Of a stretch of 64,000 bases of DNA, positions 1 to 11,310 are shown piece by piece. Origin of the DNA: Cordilura impudica. Lineage: Eukaryota > Arthropoda > Insecta > Diptera > Scathophagidae. The notes below the pieces were generated by a model. The model was not told the origin of the DNA, searched no databases, and was given only the letters and a program-made list of their open reading frames with translations. How positions within the stretch are numbered: the stretch's first letter is position 1; each line of letters opens with the position of its first letter. Location of the stretch: contig OY821518.1 in the NCBI GenBank assembly GCA_963682025.1, positions 230,349,848 through 230,413,847 of the forward strand. The letters are read 5' to 3'. The translations under genes and the position numbers were made by a program.

Positions 1-1629
1 TAATTTGTTTTTGTTGAGGTAATGTTAAAGTTTCTTTTTCGTCTAATTGCATAGTTTCTATAGGTTTTGTAATATTAATAACAGTAGATTGCCTTTCTTG
101 TTGTTCACTAGCACCGACATTTTCTGCACAACTTTCTATATTTGTTTGATTGGTAGAGCTATAATCATTTGAGGATTTTAAAGATTGTATTTTTACCTCC
201 TCCTGTTGTTCTAGTATATCTGTCAATTGTTCTTGTTTTTCTGGCACTTGATGGTTTATATAATTTGTTGGAAGCTGTTCTTGAACACAATTGGCATTTG
301 CGGTTGTAGCGGTTGTTGAGACATCAGTTTGTTGTTGTATATCATCTAACGACTTACCTTGACTCGAATTTTGGTCTTGTATAGAACTCAATACATTCTG
401 CGATTTTTTACCTCTTGATTTTTGGGGCTGAGTTGGTAATATTTCAACCGATGGTGCATCAGACAGGGCGGATACGATTGGAGTTTGCTGTGTTTGATGA
501 GATATATCCATATTATAGGTTAGTGGTTCATTTGTAGTAATAATACATCTATTGAGAGCCGGTTCTTTATCTTTTTGTTGAGATACTTCTAATATAGTTG
601 GAGTATCACCTTGATTTGAAAAGGGTTGCACTGACAAGGATCCGAGCCCCTGATAATCCACGGATTCTACGGATACGGTAGTAGCAACAGGTAAAGACCT
701 GGGAGCGGAAGCATTATTATTTTCGTTGTCTAGATCTTCTAAGATATTTCTATTCGTAATTGGGTGTATAATTTGTAAAGCATGTGAACGTAACTTTCCT
801 TTTATGTGTTGCTGCTGTTGCTGTTGTGGAGGCTGATGTGGCATGCCAACGTGAGGTGGCACGCCTACTGGTTGAGCTGTCGATGCATTACCAACATTCA
901 AAACAGAACTGGCTGCCGGTACACCAATTGGTAACTGAGATGGATTTCCTGCTGCAGCAGGACCACTGACGGAGCCACCCGGTTGTACAATCATTGCAGT
1001 GCTTAATCCAATACCTACTCCAGGGTTAACAGCCGAACGTGGATGTTGAGGAGCCTGTGGTACATAATGCGGATAATATGAATTTTGAAAGTATTGATGT
1101 GAATATTGGAATTGTTGAAATTGTGGTTGACGCGTTGCATACGGCGGTGCGAATTGTTGCAATACTACACCTTGATGAACTGGCGGGTACATGGCTGTTG
1201 CTTGGACGTATCGATTTCTTGGCGCTGGGCTGGATGATGTCTGACGATGTATTGCACCGGCTGTTGGTTGATTTGAACGTACATTACCAGTTGTGTTATT
1301 AGCCACATTTTGCGGTGCAAACATATTTTGTGCTTGTTGTGGCTGCATATTTATATATATATCACTTTTCTGACCAGGTGTGGAAGATGACACCGTTGTA
1401 TGTAAGCCGTGTATAGCTTGTATAGATGGAGGCGGCTCCGTTTGCGCACCACTAGCTAAAGCTGCTGAAGATGGTGGAGGCTGTTGCAGTCCACTCTGTT
1501 GGGGTATTGTAAAACCCGCAGATGGTGCTGCTACATAACCGTTAGCTCCTGCAATATAGTAAACTGGTGTAAAGATGATGCTTGGCTCACCCAGATATTG
1601 TTGCTGCTGCTGGGGCGATGTCAACTGTT
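1..1629 (-). CDS. eIF4G: eIF4G N-terminal exon (partial, runs off the left edge)
   Basis: Probable N-terminal region of eukaryotic initiation factor 4G, the cytoplasmic scaffold that joins the cap-binding protein eIF4E, helicase eIF4A, poly(A)-binding protein and eIF3 in translation initiation. The minus strand is open from 1687 to position 1 in one frame. The protein is rich in Gln, Pro, Ala and Ser, with two Gln runs, a Tyr/Gln-rich patch near 1060-1140 and a motif at 722-784 reading HALQIIHP then NRNILEDL. This fits the short PABP-binding-type motif of eIF4G N-termini (a hydrophobic/Ile-x-x-Pro core followed by Ile and acidic residues). The 5' boundary is a splice acceptor at 1630-1631, so the start codon lies in an upstream exon I could not find. 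The MIF4G and MA3 domains would lie beyond the left edge. Another large Q-rich protein remains possible. Confidence 0.58.
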
Positions 1630-1665
1630 CTGCGTCCGAAAAATATTTCTTGTTTAGTGACAGCT
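1630..1665 (-). promoter_or_regulatory. splice acceptor and branch-site region of the eIF4G exon
   Basis: On the minus strand a branch-like CACTAAAC (near 1652-1660) is followed by a T-rich tract and GCAG, with AG at 1631-1630. An alternative ACAG lies 6 bases further in. The frame stays open upstream only to 1690, where a stop occurs, which agrees with an intron here. Confidence 0.5.
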
Positions 1666-1689
1666 TGATAAGTTTCTTGTAAAAAATTT

Positions 1690-2205
1690 AACCTATAAAA
1701 GAGTTTTCTACTGTCTGATTACTGAGCAAAAATGTATTTTAGTTTTTGATAAGTGCATAGGCGAGAAATGGCAGCACAACAGATATGTAGTTCTACCAAA
1801 GTTGTTTTTTGTTACACTTTTCTTGATTTACTATATTTTTAATGCGTAATATATTTTTAAAATTTTCACTGCAAAAAAGAATATTAACACGTTGACGTTT
1901 ATGACAACTGACAACCATAGTTGCCAAAAAAAGTTTAAAAATAGCAAATGACAACTTTAGTTCTTCTTCTTCTTCTTCTTCCGTTGACAGATACAATGTT
2001 GTGTCAATTCCACTTTGAGGAACGTAAAAACAATGACTTGAGACACCAGTACCCGTGTTCGGTATTTTGTGTGCAGGGTTGTCAACTTCGAAATATCAAA
2101 AAGCACCAAAACCATTCAAAAACGCGTTTTTTTTTTCTTAAATTATGCATTATTTTTTATTTTTTTCACACGAGGAAATTTTTGTTGCGCAGCTTTTGAT
2201 TCACA
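1690..2205. other. intron or intergenic DNA with repeat fragments
   Basis: No credible coding sequence. It holds a (TTC)n run at about 1960-1981, then a segment (1982-2055) whose relative recurs at 42583-42670. At 2168-2200 there is a terminal piece of the MITE-A family (CACACGAGGAAATTTTTGTT). Confidence 0.5.
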
Positions 2206-2536
2206 GTTCACACAGGCAATTTTTGTGGCACAACTTTTATTTGACATTTCTTTCCATTCTTTGCTTTGCTGTGAAAAATTATTATTATTATTTCATTTAT
2301 TTTATTTTTTATTTAATTTTTTCTTTGCGTTTCATTTTTTCACACAAATCGATTTTTCACTTTAAACCATTAATAAATTCTTTTTACACAGACTAAATAA
2401 AATGAACTGCCAAAGAAGTAAGAATTTAGAAGCAAAAGAAAACGAAAATAGCTTCAAACAAATTTCATGTGTGAACATTAAGGCAACTTTAAAAGAGAAT
2501 TGCAAAGTTGAGTAACAATAATTGCCTTGTGAGAAC
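2206..2536. repeat. MITE-A, complete copy
   Basis: Short non-coding element of about 331 bp. The left end GTTCACACAGGCAATTTTT is the inverted complement of the right end, which finishes TTGCCTTGTGAGAAC. Homologous copies lie at 13728-14030 and, as end fragments, at 63183-63277, 7040-7082 and (inverted) about 6885-6945. Confidence 0.7.
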
Positions 2537-2591
2537 CGCGACTTATTTATATATATTTTTTTATTAAAATAAATTTTTTCAATTATATATT

Positions 2592-2895
2592 CTTCCATTA
2601 TTTACATATTTTAACAAATTTGATATTCACATATGAGATCTTATCTTTACATATAGATATTGCAACAAATAATATATAGGATCTAAAGATATTATTTTAT
2701 TTTTAATGATTTTTAAAGGAAAATTGGAGGAAAAAACCTTTATATGATTTGATATATTCAAATACTACCTGAAAATATTTATATGCTTATGGGAGGTTTA
2801 TTAAAAATAATAGACCTCTATAAGCATATAATTTTCAATTTGGTGATTTCTTTTATATTTTACGTTATTTCTCTACAGTCTCTTATCAGTGGGTC
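2592..2895 (-). mobile_element. LINE-A 3' end fragment, inverted
   Basis: Reverse complement of the last codons and 3' UTR of LINE-A, matching 6480-6780 and 34105-34430. It abuts the plus-strand 5' end of LINE-A copy 1 at 2896 with no spacer. Confidence 0.85.
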
Positions 2896-2929
2896 AGTTC
2901 GAATCTATTTCTCTTTACGAACGGTCGTG
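2896..2929 (+). promoter_or_regulatory. LINE-A internal promoter: Inr-like start and DPE
   Basis: The element begins CAGT. Taking the A at 2896 as +1, GGTCGT occupies exactly +28 to +33 (2923-2928), a perfect match to the fly DPE consensus RGWYVT. This spacing is that of Jockey-type internal promoters. The same arrangement is kept in copy 2. Confidence 0.6.
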
Positions 2930-3070
2930 TAAATAATTAAAGCGCTTAGAGTACAACTATTTAAAATTAAAAACAAGTGTATATTTTTGTTTTTGCAATT
3001 GCCTATTCTTGATCTCATTTGAACTCACGTGGTAAACAATCCAGCTTAAAACAGGAATAACAATTTAGCG

Positions 3071-4235
3071 ATGGACGTAACTCCCGTATCAAATATTAAC
3101 GATGTTAAGGAACACACACCTCCACCCATTGTTGTAGAAGCTATTGCTTCATTTACAGAAATACAAAAGCTGTTTGGTAAGGATTGTATTTTCAAATTGT
3201 ATGTTCCAAGTAAAAATATGTACGACTGCTTCAAGCAAATACTTAAAGAGAGTAAGATAGAGTTTCATTCTTATGGCTCCAAAGAAAATAGGTTATACAC
3301 CACATTCTTGCACGGGTTACCCCGCATAAACTCTGAGGAAATCTCCAATGAGCTAAAAAACTACAACCTATCCCCTTCTTCCGTAAATGAAACAGTCACC
3401 AAATTCAGTTCAAACAATAATGCAGTTTACAAAGTTAAATTTGTTAGTAAAAATTTTAACCCAACTGCCTTAAAAAATGTACGAACAATTTCCACTATTA
3501 TAATTTCTTGGAAAAAATACAAATCGAAATCCAGGAACAAACCAACTCAATATGACAGGAGAATTGTATTGTGTATTGTGACTTGCGAAATGATGAGTTG
3601 TTTTGCTTGTGGATTTGTAAAATTGTAAAATTTGTAAAAAGCATTTTGATGATTTTGTAAAAGCACAATATCAAAATTCTCGCAGCTTATTTTTACTCGC
3701 ACTCGCAACTCGCAGTAAAGCCTTAAACACATTCGTTGCGAGTGCGAGAAAAAACGAGAATGAGACAGTATGATCTTTTCTATATGTGGAAGCGATATCG
3801 AGAGTAAAGCCGGCAACGCCACACAAAAAAGCTTTACTCTCGATCTCGCTTCCACATTAGAAAAAATCATACTGTCTCATTCTCGTTTTTTCTCGCATTC
3901 GCAACTAGCAGTGAATGTGTTTAGGGCTTGAATGTGTTTAGGGCTTTACTTCTAAAAGTCAGAATAAAAGCAGACAACAACAAAATAACTCATTTCAATT
4001 TAAAGTGGGAGATTTCCCTTATTTAAGAAACAACAACACAAATTGTAACAATAACATCAATAATAACAGCAATGTTACATATGCTAACCAGCTGAAAACA
4101 AACGATTTATTCAGCATCGATGAGCTTTTTAATATTTTCACTACAGCTATGGATGATTTGCATAGGTGCACTTCAAAAGTACAACAAATCAAAGTTGTAA
4201 TGTCAATGGTGAAAAACGCCCATGGATTATACTAA
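3071..4235 (+). pseudogene. LINE-A ORF1 (gag-like RNA-binding protein), copy 1, disrupted
   Basis: ORF1 of Jockey-type LINEs packages the element RNA. The opening 185-residue frame (3071-3628) matches copy 2 but lacks its first 43 residues: the deletion joins the original ATG region to an internal ATG. A further small deletion lies near 3198. LINE homology stops at about 3550, where an unrelated insert (3551-3950) replaces the CCHC zinc knuckles. The C-terminal 76 codons survive at 4005-4235, Asn-rich and ending HGLY, and overlap the ORF2 start by 14 nt, an arrangement typical of the clade. The protein is non-functional as it stands. Confidence 0.75.
3551..3950. repeat. palindromic MITE-G relatives inserted in LINE-A ORF1
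   Basis: Two pieces of the MITE-G family (see 45347-45821) replace about 240 bp of LINE-A. The second piece, 3717-3929, is a near-perfect palindrome of about 213 bp: its arms run from TTAAACACATTCGTTGCGAG inward to a centre near the GCCACACAAAAAAG tract. Confidence 0.75.
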
Positions 4236-6520
4236 TTTAAACGAATTCAAAATGCTTCACTTGAATGCTAATGGCATTTCAAACTTTTCTAAATTAAAGC
4301 AATTTGAACGAGGAAATATTAAAACAGCGTCTCTGAATGAAACATTTTTTTCAGAAAATCATAGACCATATTTTAAAAATTATTATTTATATAGAGGTGA
4401 CAGAACAGATGCTAGAGGAGGAGAAGTAGCTATGTTAATTCATAAATTTGTCGCACATAAAAATATCTTTATATCAAACACCTCATCAATCGAAAACATC
4501 TCAATTGAAGTTTTTATAAATAATAGACCTATTGTTGCATCTTCGTTATATTCACCAAGATATACCCATAACTTCTGTGCTGATATCTTGAACCTAACAC
4601 CTTCTACCAAAGAATACATAGTTTTTGGTGACCTAAATGCCAAACATTGTTCTTGGAATTGCCGTTTAAATAATACTGCGGGAATCGCACTCAACAACCT
4701 ACAGCTGATATCTTGAACCTAACACCTTCCACCAAAGAATACATAGTTTTTGGTGACCTAAATGCCAAACATTGTTCTTGGAATTGCCGTTTAAATAATA
4801 CTGCGGGAATCGCACTCAACAACCTACAGCAATCAAGCAATTTTTTATTTACTATCCTAATAGTCCAACCCTATTCCCCTATCAACACAATTTTAAGCAA
4901 TTCCGCTTTAAATATAGACGTGAAAACAATGGATTACGAAATACCATCAGACCATCGCCCCATTATATGTACACTTAAAAGATCAATGGCCTTGCAGGTT
5001 AACCTCAATTATTATGATTATAGTGCAACCAACTGGAACATTTATATGAATTTTTTAGACAATAAAATTGCGTTAAATTCGGATGTATACAATACCAAGG
5101 TAACAATTGATCAGGAAATCCAAAAACTTATAAATGCAATTTTGGAACAAGGGATGTGTCTACACCTAAAATAACTTCACAAAATAATTACACATTATCA
5201 GAAAGTACTGTGCAGTACATTAAACTAAGAAGAAGCTTTAAAAGAAAAAGCCAACGATCTCAAATATAGCCGAGCAAACTTTTTATAATCAATGTACTAA
5301 GTTTCTAAGCAACATGATTGATAAAAGTATTAATTTGGAACGCAATAAGAAATGGTGTCAATTATTATCCAATTTAAGACCAGGTGATAAATCATTTTGG
5401 AAAATAAGAAGGAACTTGCGAGGAAAAGGAAAAATCAGATCTCTCACTTTAAAGTTGGAATACAAAAATAACATCTGATAAGTCCTGGCAAATACATTTG
5501 TCCAAGCAAATAACCTCACTTCGAACTACAACCATTCAGCGGATACATTAATAAATTTAACAGTAAATAATTTTAAGAAGGTAAATCCTAGTTTTGAATC
5601 AGCTACTTATACATCTCTTGCAGAAGTAATGAATATTGTCTTATCAATAAAACCCTCAAAATCTCCTGGTTTTGACAATGTTCCGAACCTGCTCTTAAAG
5701 AAACTACCACTCAAAGTTCTAATATTACTGGTTATAATATTTAACAGCTGCATCAAACTCAACTATTTCCCAAACCATTTCAAAAATGCTAAGGTTATAG
5801 CTATTAACAAACCTAGCAAGCCTAAAAATAACCCAAACAGCTACAGACCTATCAGTCTATTAAGTAACTGGTAAAATATTTAAAAATAAAAAATTCTAAA
5901 TTCTCGTCTTAGTGAATTTGTAACGACCAATTCTTTTGTTGCTAAAGAACAATTTGGATTTAAAAAAGGGCATAGCAGTACTCACCAAATAAACAGAATT
6001 AAAATCAAATAATCACCAATAAAAACAATAAACGTTCAACTGGTCTAATATTGTTAGATATCGAAAAAGCGTTTGACAAAGTTTGGCATAATGGTCTGGT
6101 ATTTAAACTTCTTGATGCAAATATACCAAAATATTTATGCAAACTTATTTCAGATTTCATTCATGGCAGAAGCTTTAAAGTTGCGATTAATAATGAAACA
6201 TCATCTCCAAGAACCATTACCACCGGGTTACCTCAAGGATCAGTCTTGTCGCCATTGCTTTACTCGATATATACAAAACATACGCGTGTCCTATTTGGAG
6301 TGACGCTACCAACTGCCACCTAAAACGCTTACAAATTATACAAAACAAATGTCTTAAAATGATAAATAAAAAGCCCTGGAGGTATCCTACAAATCTTCTT
6401 CATGTAGAAACAGGTTATGAAAAAATTATCGATTTCATAACAAGGATTAACAATAATTACTTTGCCAAAATTGAAAATTCCTCTTACCCACTGATAAGAG
6501 AATGTAGAGAAATAACGTAA
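4222..6520 (+). pseudogene. LINE-A ORF2 (endonuclease-reverse transcriptase), copy 1, disrupted
   Basis: Encoded an APE-type endonuclease followed by a reverse transcriptase. Visible motifs: HLNANGIS at the start, NETFF, RGGEVAMLI, and the catalytic FGDLNAKH / SDHRP region. The RT palm follows with SPGFDNVP, YRPISLL, LLDIEKAFD and GLPQGSVLSPLL. Lesions: a 125-bp tandem duplication (4579-4828) that shifts the frame, several stops between 5160 and 5620, a stop after SLLSNW at 5872, loss of sequence around 5990-6010, and a deletion at about 6282 that removes the YADD box and joins directly to the C-terminal thumb (6283-6520, ending REIT). Enzymatically dead. Confidence 0.85.
4579..4828 (+). repeat. 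125-bp tandem duplication in LINE-A ORF2
   Basis: Unit 1 is 4579-4703 and unit 2 is 4704-4828, both beginning GCTGATATCTTGAACC and almost identical. The unit length is not a multiple of three, so the endonuclease frame is broken. Copy 2 of the element has a single unit. Confidence 0.9.
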
Positions 6521-6790
6521 AATTAAAAAGAAATCACCAAATTGAAAATTATATGCTTATAGAGGTCTATTATTTCTAATAAACCTCCTATAAGCACATA
6601 AATATTTTCAGATAGTATTTGAATTTATTAAGTCATATAAAAAACCTTTTCCTTTAAAAATCATTAAAAAAAAATAAAATAAAATAAAAACTATTTAATA
6701 TCTTTAGATCCTATATATTATTTGTTGCAAGATAAGATCTCATATGTGAATATCAAATTTGTTAAAATATGTAAAATAAAGAACGAAATT

Positions 6791-7709
6791 TTCGACCATG
6801 TTGCCAGCTCATAATACGAATTTGACATTCGGTAGTAGATGTTCGATAGCCAGTGAAGATCGAATGCAACTCATAATAAGGGCCAATAATAATTTTTCAC
6901 AGCGAAGCAAAGAATGAAAAGAAGTGTCAAGTAATAATCTGCAGCTAACTTCGTGATTATAATTACGAATGGCACACCAAAACGAATTGCCGAGTACAAG
7001 CAACTCCGTACCAAATACCTCTCTTCTTTCCCCTCTCTGCTACAAACTCAAAAATTGCACAACAAAAATTACCTTGTGTGAACTGAGTCATATGTATATA
7101 GACTAAAGTCTATTGTTTCCTCATCGCCACTTTGATCCATCAATAAAACGGTTTTAGTTTCAAATTCTGTTTTATAAATATTACTATTAATTAAAATATT
7201 TACTTCAGCAAGTATTTGATATACTTCGCAACAAGATTTTTCTCTTTTCAATACATTGTATGAAGCATTAACTGAAGGTTCATGCCGCGAAAAACTCTTC
7301 CAACTTCAGCCTTTAAATAAGGGAGCGACAAAAGTTTAATAGCAAAATTCGCTATTTTTAGTACATTGTGTAAACTGTGCACAGTTGCGTTCAAAAGTAA
7401 AACTGATACTTAAGATATTTACACTGAAATATTTTTTTTTGTAGGGAAAATAAAAATTTGGTGTCACTGATGTTAAAAAAGCGCTAAGCACTAGCTCAAA
7501 AAAATTTCGCATCGAAAATTTAAAAAAAGTGGTGAGTTGACAACCCTGTTTATATGTAAGGTTTTCAAATCCGTAAACTAGAAACAAAATATCCCACTGT
7601 TTCTCTACTTGTGAGTTAATTACAACACTGATTATGTTCTTATTGGAATTTTCCAATACAGCTGTCAAAAAAAACAAAAAACAAAATGAAAATAAATATT
7701 AAATAAAAT
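6791..7709. other. gap region with MITE-A fragments; one unassigned open frame
   Basis: Inverted MITE-A fragment at about 6885-6945 and a MITE-A end at 7040-7082. A 60-codon minus-strand frame (7069-7251) with an unremarkable composition has no family I recognise and is open a little further upstream apart from one stop. I would not call it a gene. The rest (7260-7709) shows nothing. Confidence 0.35.
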
Positions 7710-8591
7710 AACGTGTGTGAAATAAACCACGAAAAGTTATCCATAGCATTTTAAGTGGAACGCGAGTCTAATATGTTTTATATTTTTATTAAATTGATAA
7801 AAAGCAAGTATTAATATAAAAAAATGATAAAAAGACACATCTGTAGCGATTCTTACACAGTTTTACATAAATTAAAAACAAAGAAATTTAATATCAAATT
7901 GAGAAAATGCGAGTGTACTATAGAGTTGTGGTTTTAAAGAAGTCTTACAATAAGCCTTTGAATGCAAACCATAAAATTACTTTAATACTATTTTTTCAAC
8001 TTTAATTTAAATTTCTGCATCTCCTCCGATGATTTGGGAAACAAACCATATACCAATTGACTCTTTATGAACATACGAGCAAACTAATATATGTCCCATG
8101 CAGGGCATTTTTCCAGAAGTCCTATAATTACCCTTGGAAGATATCTATAAAATTAAAATTGGCTTTTTTTTTTTAATTAAAGTGTAAATTTCCAAGCTCT
8201 CCCGATGAGTTGGACAACGAACCATATACCAATAGAATGCTTATGAACACACGAACAAACTGATATGAGTCCCATGCGGGGCATTTTTCCAGATGTCCTG
8301 CAATAGGCCCGTGGGTGGTGTCCAAAAAATTAAAATTGGATTTTTTTTGTAATTACAGTGAAAATTCCCAAGCTCTCCCGATGAGTTGGACAACAAACCA
8401 TATACACTACACTGCGTTCATAAATTATAGCACATTTGGTAATCTGTGAATCAATGTTATATAAAATTTTAACTATGCATGCTATAATTATCATCTCTGT
8501 GAAACGTGTATTAATATTTTCTCTTTCCAAAACTAAACTTATATTACACAAATCTTCCATTAATTAGAAATACCGTTATTAAAATCTCTTA

Positions 8592-9138
8592 TGCTGCCTA
8601 CACACCAGGCAACGGTTGCTTCAATGTGTTGTAGCAACGTGTTTTGTTTGTTGACTACACACGTGGCAACGAGTGCCGCAACCTCATTACTGTGTGTAGC
8701 TGTGGTACAGAAAAGACACAAGCGGAAGAAAATTATAATTTATTTTTTTATTATATTCTATTTTTAATTGTTTGTATGCTTTTTTTTAGATTTTTTTTTT
8801 ATATTTTTCACAAGTTACGTCCCATAGCTCTCTCAAATTTTTATATTCGTTAATAAAGATAACATAATTTTCATTATTCTCAATAGCCATTTTCTTGTTT
8901 TCCTGCTTTCCGCTTCACATTACTTCGCACGAACCTTCCTATTCGCTTGTTTACGACGAACTGAAGAAGTAAATGCAGTAAACAATGATACACACGTAGC
9001 AACGGTTGCCTCAACTAACCAAAAATATCAAAACTTTTTGATATTTCTGGCAACGGTTGATACAACACGAAAATCAATGGGCAACAGAGCTACGCACCAG
9101 GCAACGGTTGCTTCAACCTGGCTATGTTGTAGGCAGCA
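8592..9138. repeat. MITE-B with TTA target duplication
   Basis: Inverted ends TGCTGCCTAC and GTAGGCAGCA, flanked on both sides by TTA (8589-8591, 9139-9141). The subterminal motif CAGGCAACGGTTGCTTCAA recurs at both ends and internally. It sits in the 5' part of the Tc1 element. A partial relative lies at 12673-12810. A 3-bp TWA duplication is typical of PIF/Harbinger-type MITEs. Confidence 0.8.
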
Positions 9139-9279
9139 TTACATCCCAATAGTTACCATATTAAATTGTTCAAATAGTATATGTAGCACAAATGCAACAA
9201 AGTTTTTGTTTAACAAAAAGTACCGTTTTAATACAACATATTCTATTTAATTTTTTTAAACACATTAGTAATAAGCAAA

Positions 9280-10312
9280 ATGCCATGAGGAAAAGTATTA
9301 AGTGAATTTGAAAAAGGTCAAATTTTAATTTGGTTCGAAAATGTTGAATCAAAAGCAGAAATTGCAAGTGAAATTGGCAGAAGGCGAAAGGTTGTTTATA
9401 ATTATTTGAAAAATATTGAAAATTATAGCAAAAATAAAAGCAGTGGTAGAAAAAATAAGTTGAATGAACGCGAGCGTCGACTTATTTTGAACACAACAAG
9501 CAACAGCAACAAAAGCTGTGCCCAACTTGCTGGATGCGTTTCCAACAAAGTGTGCAAAACCACCATTTGGAATGTTCTTAAATCTTCCAAACATATTCGA
9601 AGATAAAGAATGAAGAAAATTTCTCGTCTTTTGAAACGTCATATTATGCACGTTTGGAGTTTTCAAAAATAATATGGGTACAAATTGGTCAAATGTAAGT
9701 TGTTTAATGTTATGTTAGAAAATAATAAATTAATTTGTTTTCTTTTAAAAGATAATTTTTTCAGATGAAAAAAATTTAATTTGGATGATCCTGATGGGAG
9801 TTTTAGTTACTGGTGTGACTCACGAATTCTCGTCAGGCGACTTTAAGGCCTAGTTAGCCACACGTAACCTTAACCAAACGTGTCAGCTGTTTTTTTCTGT
9901 TACATGAAAAAGCATTTAGAGCAATTACCGAACTCAACTGGCATGTAACCGGAACGTCCCAATCTGTTGAAAATAGATTTTTGCTACGTTTGTACGTGAC
10001 ATTTGTGAACAGCTGATAAAGTTTGGTTAATTTTATACAGCAACATGCTGGTTCGTTTTTTACGTTCTATAATTGCACTAAATGCCAACGTTACATTTAC
10101 GGTACAGATACATCTTAACAACGTGTGGCTAACTAGGCCTTTATGCTGACAATCGTCAATACATGAATGTAAATGATCTAAAAATTTAAATTTTCAATGA
10201 ATGGGAAGCACTTAATCAAGCTCTTTTGAATAAATTTATAAATTCTATGAAAAATAGAATATTTGATTGCATTAATGCAAAAGGAGGTGTTATACATAAA
10301 TTATTAAGATGA
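9280..10312 (+). pseudogene. Tc1-like transposase, disrupted
   Basis: Remains of the DNA transposase that would bind the terminal repeats and cut with a DDE active site. The N-terminal part (9280-9606) reads as the paired helix-turn-helix region of Tc1 transposases: LSEFEKGQI, EIGRRRKVVYNYLKN, SSGRKNKLNERERR, then CKTTIWNVLKSS. Codon 3 is a TGA stop where the family has Arg. After a stop at 9604 a catalytic-core piece follows at about 9765-9840 (FSDEKKFNL, then DPDGSFSYW). The middle of the core is missing and MITE-C sits at 9846-10140. The C-terminus is seen at 10195-10312 (SMKNRIFDCINAKGG). Dead in several places. Confidence 0.85.
9846..10140. repeat. MITE-C with TTA target duplication
   Basis: Ends AGGCCTAGTTAGCCACACGT and its exact complement, flanked by TTA (9843-9845, 10141-10143), 295 bp, non-coding. 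It interrupts the Tc1 transposase. Relatives: 14225-14488, 32410-32600 and 42300-42537. Confidence 0.9.
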
Positions 10313-10582
10313 TGTTATATTTCTTATTTTAATTATTTTTGTTAAACAAAGACTGTTGCACTTGTGCTATACTATTTGAACCCTGTACGAGATTTTAATT
10401 AAGGTATTTCTAATTAATGGGAGTTTTGGGTAATATACGTTTATTTTTGGAAAGAAAACATTAATGTAAGTCCAGCAAAGAAATAATTATAGCATTGTTG
10501 TATGTTATAATTATATGCATAACTTTTATATAACATTGATTCACAGATTACCAAATGTGCTATCATTTATGAACGCACTGTA

Positions 10583-11110
10583 GAGTAATTTGCGCCGCAC
10601 AGTGGCTGAAATCGTTTTTGGCTGAGTGGCTGAGTAGTTTTTAAAGAGTTCTAGCTCAAAGTTTAACTTTTGATTTTTTTTCAACTTTTAGCGTGAAATA
10701 TGGGTTTTTTATTTATTAAAAAATGTCATATTTGGATCTTAATAATAATTATGAACGTTTTTTTTTTGTAATAATCGAATTTTTTTATTTTTTTTTTACA
10801 CTCAACAAAAATGCTTACACTAAAAAAAGTAGCAAAATCAACTGGAAATTTTGCTAATATTACTGAAAAAATTTTCGCTGTCAAATTTGCAAATTTGTTT
10901 ACACTCAAAGAATATTTACACTTAAAAAAACGTTAGTAATATTATCTAAAAATCCTGCTATTACTACAGAAAACTTTGTTTTTTTTGTTAATTTTAGCAA
11001 AATAAATCTGTTAAACATTAGCACAATGATTCAGATTTTTTTTAAATTTTGATATGAAAATATGGGTTTTATTTTTTGAATCTTTCTTATTTATTAAAAC
11101 ATTTTATATA
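10583..11110. other. central region of FB1, no gene seen
   Basis: AT-rich sequence between the foldback arms with short homopolymer runs. Nothing coding or structured beyond A/T tracts. Confidence 0.4.
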
Positions 11111-11111
11111 T

Positions 11112-11310
11112 ACTAGCAGATTCCAGCGCTCGAAATTCGAATGCAATTTCTAGGCAATTTTATTTCTCAACTTATCTAATTCACAAACCAACTCATTAAC
11201 AAACCAAACCAACTCATTAACAAACACAATAACAAATTTAATAAACACACACATAGCATACGTATAATTTTATGTATGTGTTAGTAGCAACTTTAATTTA
11301 CTCAAAATTA
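11112..11310 (-). mobile_element. Helitron fragment (3' end)
   Basis: Read on the minus strand it ends with a short palindromic stretch around CGAATTTCGAGCGCTGGAAT and then CTGCTAGT, i.e. the CTAG terminus followed by T usual for Helitrons. It matches the inner part of the copies at 48848-49178, 53952-54317 and 62815-63173. Confidence 0.65.

Larger units (their letters stand above)
2896..6790 (+). mobile_element. LINE-A copy 1, Jockey-clade non-LTR retrotransposon (defective)
   Basis: Non-LTR retrotransposon with a complete 5' end (same start as the copy at 19912), ORF1, ORF2 and a 3' UTR ending near ATGTAAAATAAAG. The copy is dead: ORF1 has a 129-bp N-terminal deletion, the zinc-knuckle region is replaced by a foldback insert, ORF2 has a 125-bp tandem duplication, and the catalytic YADD region is deleted at about 6282. 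Copy 2 in this window supplies the missing parts for comparison, giving an undamaged element of roughly 4.25 kb. Confidence 0.85.
8410..10580 (+). mobile_element. Tc1-like transposon inserted in FB1
   Basis: Inverted ends begin CACTGCGTTC (left) and CAGTGCGTTC (right, complement), extend over some 80 bp, and are flanked by TA at 8408-8409 and 10581-10582. The element interrupts the third left-arm subrepeat of FB1. It carries a broken transposase and two nested MITEs. Confidence 0.88.

Noticed and set aside
784..1302. Plus-strand frames of 61 and 87 codons
   Set aside because: They are shadows of the minus-strand eIF4G exon, caused by its CAG/CCA codons.
2896..2906. GTTCGAATC resembling a tRNA B box at the LINE-A start
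   Set aside because: No A box at the right distance and no cloverleaf. The element has a polymerase II-type Inr/DPE instead.
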